Under the pieces are notes generated by a model. That model worked only from the letters and a program-made list of their open reading frames with translations. It had not been told where the DNA came from and did no database searches. From contig DAOKYY010000075.1 of NCBI GenBank assembly GCA_035325905.1, forward strand, positions 1-19,320: DNA of 19,320 bases, read 5' to 3'. Source of the stretch: DYGX01 sp035325905 (GTDB lineage: Bacteria > Chloroflexota > Anaerolineae > Aggregatilineales > Aggregatilineaceae). Shown here in pieces: positions 1-6,553 of this stretch; position 1 is the first letter of the stretch; every line of letters starts with the position of its first letter. The position numbers and the translations under genes were made by a program.

Positions 1-501
1 ACGTCGGTCTACGTCACCCACGACCAGACCGAAGCGGTGGCGCTGGCCGACCGGATCGCGGTCATGCGCAGCGGCAAGATCGAGCAGGTGGGGACGTTCG
101 AGGCGCTTTACGAGCGGCCGGTCAACGCTTTCGTGGCGCAGTTCTTCGGCCTGCCGCCGATGAACCTTTTTCCAGGCCGGGTATATGGTGAATCGTGGGA
201 AGGCAGCCGGTTCGGCGTTAAGCCCACCCGCCCTGGCCTGGAGCACGGCCAGCGAACGCTGCTCGGCATCCGCCCGGAGCACGTTCAGGTGGTGGACCAG
301 GGCATCCCGGCGCGGATCGAGCATATCGAGTTCAACTTCCCGGAGCGGCGCAAGCTGCTGTACCTCGCCCTGGGCGAGTTTCGCTGCGTGGCGAGCGTCC
401 CGCTCGAAGCGCCGGGCAAACGGGGCGAGCGCGTCCAGCTCGCCTTCCCCGCCGAGCACATCTTCCTCTTTGACGAGGCGTCCGGCCAGCGCGTCGGCTG
501 A
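1..501 (+). CDS. Sugar ABC transporter ATP-binding protein (UgpC/MalK family), C-terminal part only
   Basis: This is the 3' end of a gene that starts before the window; frame 1 is open from base 1 to the TGA at 499-501, giving 166 residues. It begins inside the nucleotide-binding domain at the H-loop (VTHDQTEA). It continues through the segment typical of carbohydrate-importer ATPases (FFGLPPMNLFPG) and into the TOBE-like regulatory domain, with the family hallmark GIRPEH at about residues 91-96. Walker A, the Q-loop, the signature motif and Walker B lie outside the window. Such proteins sit on the cytoplasmic face and energise a two-permease sugar or glycerol-phosphate importer. The gene ends 25 bases from the stop of the converging exporter permease. 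It is a different protein from the complete family member at 18096-19199. The substrate cannot be read from this fragment. Confidence 0.93.
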   Translation, partial: TSVYVTHDQTEAVALADRIAVMRSGKIEQVGTFEALYERPVNAFVAQFFGLPPMNLFPGRVYGESWEGSRFGVKPTRPGLEHGQRTLLGIRPEHVQVVDQGIPARIEHIEFNFPERRKLLYLALGEFRCVASVPLEAPGKRGERVQLAFPAEHIFLFDEASGQRVG

Positions 502-526
502 CGCCCGCTCCCCGTCGCCACGAGTT

Positions 527-3500
527 CTACTCGTAGCGCAGCACGTTCATCGGCTTCTCGGCGGCAGCGCCCCACGCCGAGAACAGCGCCGCGCCAATCG
601 CGACCCCGATCCCAACCAGGATCAGCCAGCCGATGGTCGAGAGTTCCAGCAGGCGGCCCAGCTCGTCGGGTGACTGGCTCGCCAGCACGACCGCGACTGT
701 CACGATCAGCCCGACGCCCGCGCCGATCAGCCCGGCCAGCAGCCCGATCAGCCCGTTCTCGATCATCAGCATCCCCAGCACGCGCCGCCCCTTGAGACCG
801 ACCGCCTTCATCACGCCGATCTGCCGCCGCCGCTCTTGCGTCGCCAGCGCGACCGTGTTGGCAATAATCGCGGTCCCGGCCAGCAGCGCCAGCCACGCGA
901 CCAGCGTCGGGATCGCCTTCAGTTGTTCAAGCAGGCTCTCGATCAACTGCGTCAGCGCGCTCAGCTCCACAGGGATCGCGCCCGGCACGTCGGACAGAGC
1001 GACGAGCGCCTGGTCCATATAGGCCGGATCGTCCTCACTGACCTGGACGATCGTCACCAGGTTGAGCGACTCGACCTCACCCGGCAGGGTGTCGGGCGGC
1101 AACAGGTACTGGTCCCCAAACCCGGCCTGCGCGCTTTGCATCGCCACCACGCCCACAACCTCGAGCGTGATCACCACGCCATCCGAGTCTCGATCCCGCG
1201 AGCGGAAACGGTAGCGGAGCTGATCGCCCGCCCCTAGCCCCATGCGCTCGGTGAGAAACGATTGGCGCAGCATGATCAGGTTCTTTCCGGCGTCGGCAGG
1301 CGTGAGCTGCCGCCCCTCGACCATCTGGTAGCGCGGCAGGTCTTCCAGGCTCGCCCGCTCGGAGAGGATCATGACGAACGGGTTCTCTCCGCCAGGGCCG
1401 GTTGCCCCACCGGAGTCTCCAGCGTCCTCGGCGCTTTGGTCGTCGTTTCCGCCGCCCATGTTAAACGGGCCGGGATGCTCGAACACCGGCGGCTCGCCGT
1501 TAATTGATTCCAACACGGCGCGATAGGTCGTGAATTGCGAGTAGTGCTCGACGCCGTCCAGCCCGCTCAGCGCCTCGCGGATCGCCCCGGCTTGCTGCGG
1601 CGCGCGCGAGATGACCAGCAGGTTGCCCTCGGCGCGCTCGGAGAGCTGAATCTCCAGAATGTGGCTGACGGCCCCGGTCGTCAAGGAGACCAGGCTCAGC
1701 CCGGCCACGCCGACGCTCAGCCCGAGCAGTGTGGACGCGACACGCGTTCTCCGCCCGGACATCTCGCGCAGGATCAGCCGCCCGTCCACGCTCAGGCGGC
1801 GGCGCAGCGCCCGCCACAGGAGCGCGAACGCCACCCCCCCCGCGACGATCGCCGCCTGGCGCAGCCCCTGCACCTGCGTCCCGGCCAGCAGCACGCCGCC
1901 GAGCAGCAGCCCGCCGCTGATCAGCGCCGTCGCGCCGGGGTCCGGCCCGCCGCGCCCATTTGGAACGGCCCGCGCCTGTGCGCCTGCCGGACTGGTAGGG
2001 ACCGCTGAGCGCCGCCGCCACAGCCACGCCCCGCCCAGGGCCGCGACGATGGCGAGCGCGGCCAGCGCCAGCGGCGCCTGCCCCCCGATCAGCGAGCCAA
2101 CTGCGGCGACCGCCAGCATCAGCGTCAGCGCCATGATCGCGAGCAGGACCGACGGCGGGAGCTTGCCAATCGCCCAAACCAGCAGCCAGTAGCCGACGAA
2201 GATCGCGCCGAGCAGCGCCAGCGCGCCCTCGACCAGCACGACGCCGGTTGCCTGCGCGCTGAGCGTGTCCCAGGCGGCAGTCCCGTCCAGCAGCCGCTCC
2301 AGGCCGCGCCCGGCCAGCAGCCCGATCCCGCCGCCCGCCGTCACGCCGATCGTGCCGAGCGCGATCAGGCTGGCGAGCGGGCGTCCCAGCCACCGGATCA
2401 ACAGGCCGAGGCTGACGGTCAGCGCCAGCCAGGCGGCGACCCAGAGCGTATCCTCCTGCCGGATCGCGGTCAGAATCCAGCCGGGCGGCTTGGTCTCGCC
2501 CAGTTGCAGCGGGCGCCAGCTTTCGGCGGCGATCAGCATCAGGGCGGACGCCAGCGCCGCGCCAATCGCCAGCGCCCCGTACAGCAGCACAATCTGGCGC
2601 AGGCCGCGCAAGCCGAGCGTCAGCGCCGCGCGCCCGCGCTCGCGCCGGTCGAGGCCACGCCCAGCGTGGAACAGCGACGCGAACGCGCCAACCCCGCCCG
2701 TGATCCAGTTATCCAGCCGCTCGAAACGGCGCGGCAGGCGGAACCGGTAATAATCGGGAATGGGCCGTCCGACGCCCAGATTGGCGATGATGATGCCCAG
2801 AAACAGCCCGACCAGCGCCCCGCCCCCCGCGATCATGTAGACCGGGTTGATCGTGATGCTGTCGTTGACGATCGAGCTGACCAGCAGCCCCAGCACGCCG
2901 ATCATCACGATCAGCGTGGCGAGCGTCTGGAGCAGGCCGGCGGCGGGCATCTGCGCCTCGTTCGGGCGCAGCACGATCGCCGGGCGCACCTGCCCCGCGA
3001 TCAGCGTCGGCAGGAAGCCGAACAGCACCGTGATGATCATCCCCAGGAACAGGCCGCTCAACATCGCCTCAGGATAGGGCCGCCAGACCAGCGCCAGGCT
3101 GAACGCTTCTTCGCCGACGCTCTTGACCAGGTAGCTCAGCAGCACGCCGGCCACGATGCCGAGCAAGCTGCCGATCAGGCCCATCAGCGCGGCTTCGACC
3201 AGGAACAGCGTCGTCACCCGGTAGGCTTTCAACCCGAGCGTCTTCAGGACGGCGATCTCCAGCGTGCGGCGGCTGACGACCACCAGCATCGTGTTGATAA
3301 TGCCGATCCCGCCGATCAGCAGCGACGACAGGCCCATCACCAGGATCATGTCGTCGATCACGTCGGCGGTCTCGGCGTTCTGCTCCTCCAGCGCGGCGAC
3401 CGAGACGCGGCTCAGCGTCTCGTCCAGGTTGCCGTCGGTCCGAATCCGCCCCTCAAGCGTCGCGATCAGGCTCTCGTCCAGCGCGCCGGCATCGCGGCCC

Positions 3501-4351
3501 AGCGGGGCCTTGACGTAGACCTGGTCGGGTAGAGGCCGGTCGCCCAACAGTGCGAGGTCATCGAACGGCAGGTAGACGAAATCGATCAGCGCCGTCTGCG
3601 GCGTGGAGAGAATCGTCTCCGAACTGGCCGGAACGACGCCTGCCACGACGTACAGCACGTCCGACGCGCCGATCCGCAACACATCTCCCTCTTTCAGGGA
3701 TAGCGTCGAGGCGCGCCGCAGGTTGCTGGAGATCACTACCGGCCGGACGTGCGCGATCCGGTAGGTCGGATAGGTCGCCCAGGCCAGCCCCATGCTGCCT
3801 GTGCCGGGCGACGCGCCGAGCGCCGCAACCGCGCTGGCCTGCGGCGCGATGCGAGCGGTCAGCCTCTCAGATGGGTTCTCGTCAAACGCTTCGGCCAGCG
3901 CGCGCCCATCCTCCAGCGTGATAGAGCCGTAGAACGGGTACAACTCCGGCTCGACGAACAGCGACAGGATCGGGGCCGTCCCGCTCGCCTTGCCCTGCAC
4001 GAGATGGCGCACGGACGAGACGGCGTTCGTCCGCGCGACGGTCAGCTCGACGCCTTCGCGCCGCGCCCAGGAGCGCATCGCGGCGACCGCTTCGTCCGAG
4101 AACACGATCCAGCCTGACGCGCTGCGATCGGCCAGGTTGCCGATATCGTGCGTGGCGGTCAGGCGCAGATCGCCGCGATTCATCTCGGCCAGGTTGCTGG
4201 TCAGCTCATCCGCGACCATGAACCCCAGCGAGCGCAGCGCCACGACCGCCGCGACGCCCGTCGCCACGCAGACCAGCGCGAACGCGGTTCGCGTCCGGTT
4301 GCGCCCCATATCGCGCAAGGAGTGCAGGATGAAGAAGCGCAGCAGCCTCAT
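527..4351 (-). CDS. ABC exporter permease with two FtsX/MacB-type modules (1274 aa)
   Basis: This is the membrane subunit of the exporter encoded with the upstream ATPase. Residues 1-45 hold a first membrane helix, followed by an extracytoplasmic MacB-type periplasmic-core-like region to about 330. The first FtsX module (about 335-460) has the sequence GGIGIINTMLVVVSRR followed by EIAVLKTLGLK. Residues 470-850 contain many further hydrophobic segments. A second external region (about 895-1145) carries a Gly/Asp/Glu-rich low-complexity stretch at 966-990. The second FtsX module (about 1148-1265) has ANTVALATQERRRQIGVMKAVGLK and ends AEKPMNVLRYE. The duplicated layout in one chain resembles the long permeases of the YbbP/MacB-like group, where one polypeptide supplies both halves of the channel. 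The start ATG overlaps the ATPase stop (ATGA at 4348-4351), which indicates coupled translation. The substrate is unknown; lipids, lipoproteins, peptides and antibiotics are all possible for the family. Confidence 0.93.
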   Translation of the reverse strand: MRLLRFFILHSLRDMGRNRTRTAFALVCVATGVAAVVALRSLGFMVADELTSNLAEMNRGDLRLTATHDIGNLADRSASGWIVFSDEAVAAMRSWARREGVELTVARTNAVSSVRHLVQGKASGTAPILSLFVEPELYPFYGSITLEDGRALAEAFDENPSERLTARIAPQASAVAALGASPGTGSMGLAWATYPTYRIAHVRPVVISSNLRRASTLSLKEGDVLRIGASDVLYVVAGVVPASSETILSTPQTALIDFVYLPFDDLALLGDRPLPDQVYVKAPLGRDAGALDESLIATLEGRIRTDGNLDETLSRVSVAALEEQNAETADVIDDMILVMGLSSLLIGGIGIINTMLVVVSRRTLEIAVLKTLGLKAYRVTTLFLVEAALMGLIGSLLGIVAGVLLSYLVKSVGEEAFSLALVWRPYPEAMLSGLFLGMIITVLFGFLPTLIAGQVRPAIVLRPNEAQMPAAGLLQTLATLIVMIGVLGLLVSSIVNDSITINPVYMIAGGGALVGLFLGIIIANLGVGRPIPDYYRFRLPRRFERLDNWITGGVGAFASLFHAGRGLDRRERGRAALTLGLRGLRQIVLLYGALAIGAALASALMLIAAESWRPLQLGETKPPGWILTAIRQEDTLWVAAWLALTVSLGLLIRWLGRPLASLIALGTIGVTAGGGIGLLAGRGLERLLDGTAAWDTLSAQATGVVLVEGALALLGAIFVGYWLLVWAIGKLPPSVLLAIMALTLMLAVAAVGSLIGGQAPLALAALAIVAALGGAWLWRRRSAVPTSPAGAQARAVPNGRGGPDPGATALISGGLLLGGVLLAGTQVQGLRQAAIVAGGVAFALLWRALRRRLSVDGRLILREMSGRRTRVASTLLGLSVGVAGLSLVSLTTGAVSHILEIQLSERAEGNLLVISRAPQQAGAIREALSGLDGVEHYSQFTTYRAVLESINGEPPVFEHPGPFNMGGGNDDQSAEDAGDSGGATGPGGENPFVMILSERASLEDLPRYQMVEGRQLTPADAGKNLIMLRQSFLTERMGLGAGDQLRYRFRSRDRDSDGVVITLEVVGVVAMQSAQAGFGDQYLLPPDTLPGEVESLNLVTIVQVSEDDPAYMDQALVALSDVPGAIPVELSALTQLIESLLEQLKAIPTLVAWLALLAGTAIIANTVALATQERRRQIGVMKAVGLKGRRVLGMLMIENGLIGLLAGLIGAGVGLIVTVAVVLASQSPDELGRLLELSTIGWLILVGIGVAIGAALFSAWGAAAEKPMNVLRYE

Positions 4352-5055
4352 GCCGGGACGTACTCGCGCACGATGCGCCCGTCGACCAGTTCCATGACGC
4401 GGCCCATGCGCGCCGCCAGATCGTGATCGTGCGTCACCAGCACGACCGTCGTGCCGGTCTCGCGCCAGACCGCGCGCAGCGCCTCCAGCACGACCTCCGA
4501 CGCCTCAGAGTCGAGATTGCCGGTCGGCTCGTCGGCCAGCAGCAGGGGCGGGTTGTTCGCCAGCGCGCGCGCAATCGCGACGCGCTGCTGCTGCCCGCCG
4601 GACAGCTCCATCGGGCGGTGGTTGAGCCGGTCGCTCAAGCCGAGCATGTCCAACAGCTCGCGCGCGCGTTTTTCCGGCTCGAACTTCGGAGTGTTGGCGA
4701 ACTCGATCGGCAGCGCGACGTTCTCCAGCGCGGTGAGAGTCGGGATCAGATTGAAGAACTGGAAGACAAAGCCGATCTTCTCGTTCCGCACTTCGCTGAG
4801 ACGGCCCTCGCTCATGTTGGTAATGTCAACGCCGTCGATCTCGACGCGCCCGGTCGTCGGCGTGTCCAGCCCCCCGATCAGGCCCAGCAGCGTGCTCTTG
4901 CCGCTGCCCGACGGCCCGACGATCGCCACCATCTCGTTGTCAAAAATCGTCAAATCGACCCCGCGTACCGCGTGAACCACCACCGGGCCAAGCGGCAGGT
5001 CTTTCGTGAGGTTCGTCGCTCGCAGGATCGCGCGGCGACCGTTCGTCTGTGCCAT
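4348..5055 (-). CDS. ABC exporter ATP-binding protein (LolD/MacB type)
   Basis: This 235-residue protein has a complete ATPase motif set: Walker A GPSGSGKST at 47-55, Q-loop Gln99 in FVFQFFNLIPTLTALEN, signature LSGGQQQR at 151-158, Walker B LLLADEPTGNLD at 171-182, and switch His209. The sequence from FFNLIPTLTALENV to ADEPTGNLD is characteristic of the LolD/MacB/FtsE branch that pairs with FtsX-like permeases. The length is normal for a stand-alone ATPase of that branch. The ATG at 5055 is preceded by GGAG four bases upstream, a rather short spacing. The protein should dimerise on the cytoplasmic face of the permease encoded next, with which it shares a 4-base overlap. No membrane-fusion protein gene is adjacent, which suits a single-membrane cell or a non-tripartite exporter. 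Confidence 0.96.
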   Translation of the reverse strand: MAQTNGRRAILRATNLTKDLPLGPVVVHAVRGVDLTIFDNEMVAIVGPSGSGKSTLLGLIGGLDTPTTGRVEIDGVDITNMSEGRLSEVRNEKIGFVFQFFNLIPTLTALENVALPIEFANTPKFEPEKRARELLDMLGLSDRLNHRPMELSGGQQQRVAIARALANNPPLLLADEPTGNLDSEASEVVLEALRAVWRETGTTVVLVTHDHDLAARMGRVMELVDGRIVREYVPA

Positions 5056-5070
5056 CCGTCTCCACCATCT

Positions 5071-5086
5071 GATCGGGTGCCCGATC
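5071..5086. promoter_or_regulatory. Perfect inverted repeat just upstream of the ABC exporter operon
   Basis: GATCGGG and CCCGATC form 7-base arms separated by TG, beginning 15 bases upstream of the ATG of the minus-strand exporter ATPase. The compact dyad suits a repressor or activator operator. The 2-base loop is too small for a stable RNA hairpin unless the inner pairs open. No binding protein can be named from the window. Confidence 0.45.
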
Positions 5087-5195
5087 GTGCTTAGTAAGCG
5101 CGCCCCACAAACTGTACCATACGCTGCGCCTGGTCCCCATTAGAAGGTTGTGAATTCGTCCGGCGCCGGGCCGCGCAGCGTCAGCGATACGGTGG

Positions 5196-5224
5196 TTGAC
5201 CCCGCCGCGCCGGATTGGTATTCT
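5196..5224 (+). promoter_or_regulatory. Predicted housekeeping-sigma promoter of the L,D-transpeptidase gene
   Basis: A -35 box TTGACC (5196-5201, 5 of 6 matches to consensus) and a -10 box TATTCT (5219-5224, 4 of 6) are separated by exactly 17 bases. Transcription would start near 5231 and leave a leader of about 83 bases before the ATG at 5314. The orientation and position fit the transpeptidase gene. No experimental support is available. Confidence 0.5.
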
Positions 5225-5237
5225 TGATCGGCGCTCC

Positions 5238-5252
5238 GTCCGCGAAGCGGAC
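5238..5252 (+). other. Small leader hairpin before the L,D-transpeptidase gene
   Basis: GTCCGC and GCGGAC form a perfect 6-base stem around a GAA loop. It lies a few bases downstream of the predicted start site near 5231, so it would sit at the 5' end of the transcript. No T-run follows, so it is not an intrinsic terminator. A 5'-end stem of this kind could stabilise the mRNA; that role is inferred. Confidence 0.35.
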
Positions 5253-5313
5253 TCCGGTGTTGTGATTAGCGCGTAGTTCGGCCGATGTTTCAGTCCATGT
5301 TGAGGTGAGCGTT

Positions 5314-6474
5314 ATGCGCGGTGCGAAAACCCTGGTCCCGGTCTTGATTCTGCTCAGCCTGATAGGGCTAGAACTCTCGCTGGCGCGCCCGGCGGTAGCC
5401 TTTCCCGGCGACCGGCGCGACGAAGACTGCGCCGAGCGGATCGCCGCCGCGGAAGCCAGCACGCCCGACGGCGAGACGCCTGTCGTGCCTGCCGACTGCC
5501 TGCCGGACACCGGCATGACCGCGCTGGAGCTGCGCGCCGCCGAGGCCGAAATGGCCGCCGAGCCGGTCCCGGACGTGATCCAGGTGCCGTATAACGAGGA
5601 AGTGGTCTGGACGCGCGCGTACCGGCGCATGATCGGCGACATCACGATGTACGACGCGCCCAACGGCAACCCGATCGGACACATGGGCGCGGGCTACAAC
5701 TTCGTCACCATCATCAATGAGGAAGCGGGCTTTACGCAGATTAACTGGGGGGTGTGGGTACCCAGCGAGCAGATCACCTACGCCGACGTGTCGCATTTCT
5801 CCGGCGTCGAGCTGCAATCACACCCCAAGCGCCCGTTCGCCTGGATGCTCGCCGAAGCCTATCCCAGCCGCTACCCCGGCGGCCCGCAAGACAAAGAGCA
5901 GCCGAAAATCGAGCGTTACACCCTGATGAACATCTACGGTGTGGAGTACGTCGATGGCTGGGAATGGTACCTCGTCGCGCCGAACCAGTGGGTCCAGCAA
6001 ATTCGCGTCGCCAAAGTGCACCCCATCGCCCGGCCGGAAGGGATCGGCCCTACCGACCGGTGGTTCGCGATTGACCTCTACGAGCAGACGCTCGTCGCCT
6101 ATGAAGGCGACCGGATGGTCTTCGCCACGCTGATCTCGTCCGGCCTGCCCCAATGGTCCACCCATGAAGGGCTGTTTAAGGTCTACGAGCGCTACGACGC
6201 CACGCGCATGAGCGGCGCGGTCGGCCAGCCGGACTTCTATTTCATCGAAGAAGTGCCCTACGTCATGTATTTCGACGACGAGATCGGCCTGCACGGCACA
6301 TACTGGCATGACCGCTTTGGGTATCGCCAGAGCCACGGCTGCGTCAACCTGTCGATCATGGACTCGTGGTGGATTTACGACTTCACTAAAGACGAGCCGC
6401 ACCAAGACGCCTGGGTCTACGTGTACAGCAGCGGCGAGTACCGGCGCGATCTGCCCGGCTGGGCGCGCCGCTAG
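5314..6474 (+). CDS. Secreted L,D-transpeptidase (YkuD domain) with SH3-like region
   Basis: This 386-residue exported protein is predicted to cross-link or modify peptidoglycan. A signal peptide spans residues 1-29 (MRGAKT, a hydrophobic core, then AVA before FPG). Residues 30-90 are a linker with two cysteines, Cys39 and Cys62, which could form a disulfide. Residues about 98-160 and 200-235 look like SH3-type beta modules. The YkuD catalytic domain spans about 249-372, with the hallmarks HGTYWH (327-332) and SHGCVNLS (340-347); Cys343 is the predicted nucleophile and His341 lies beside it. The ATG at 5314 was chosen over the GTG at 5305 because GAGGTGA (5302-5308) then sits as a proper ribosome-binding site, whereas it overlaps the GTG. 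The gene has its own promoter and terminator and so looks monocistronic. The catalytic family is certain. Which cross-link it forms, or whether it attaches proteins, is not. Confidence 0.94.
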   Translation: MRGAKTLVPVLILLSLIGLELSLARPAVAFPGDRRDEDCAERIAAAEASTPDGETPVVPADCLPDTGMTALELRAAEAEMAAEPVPDVIQVPYNEEVVWTRAYRRMIGDITMYDAPNGNPIGHMGAGYNFVTIINEEAGFTQINWGVWVPSEQITYADVSHFSGVELQSHPKRPFAWMLAEAYPSRYPGGPQDKEQPKIERYTLMNIYGVEYVDGWEWYLVAPNQWVQQIRVAKVHPIARPEGIGPTDRWFAIDLYEQTLVAYEGDRMVFATLISSGLPQWSTHEGLFKVYERYDATRMSGAVGQPDFYFIEEVPYVMYFDDEIGLHGTYWHDRFGYRQSHGCVNLSIMDSWWIYDFTKDEPHQDAWVYVYSSGEYRRDLPGWARR

Positions 6475-6491
6475 GCTTAGCATTTCGCTTC

Positions 6492-6519
6492 GAGCGGGGC
6501 GGCAGCCGTCCCGCTCTTT
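6492..6519 (+). terminator. Intrinsic terminator of the L,D-transpeptidase gene
   Basis: An 11-base stem pairs 6492-6502 with 6506-6516, with one G-T wobble pair and a CAG loop. It is followed on the plus strand by TTTGATT. It begins 18 bases after the transpeptidase stop codon. The T-tract is short, but the stem is long and GC-rich. The minus strand has no T-run after the stem, so it does not obviously serve the converging gene. Confidence 0.75.
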
Positions 6520-6553
6520 GATTCCCGGCGAACCAGGGCGGAGCCGCTTCCCC

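Noticed and set aside
491..504. GCGTC-GGCT-GACGC inverted repeat between the converging genes at the left end
   Set aside because: The stem is only five bases with no T-run on either strand, too weak to call a terminator.
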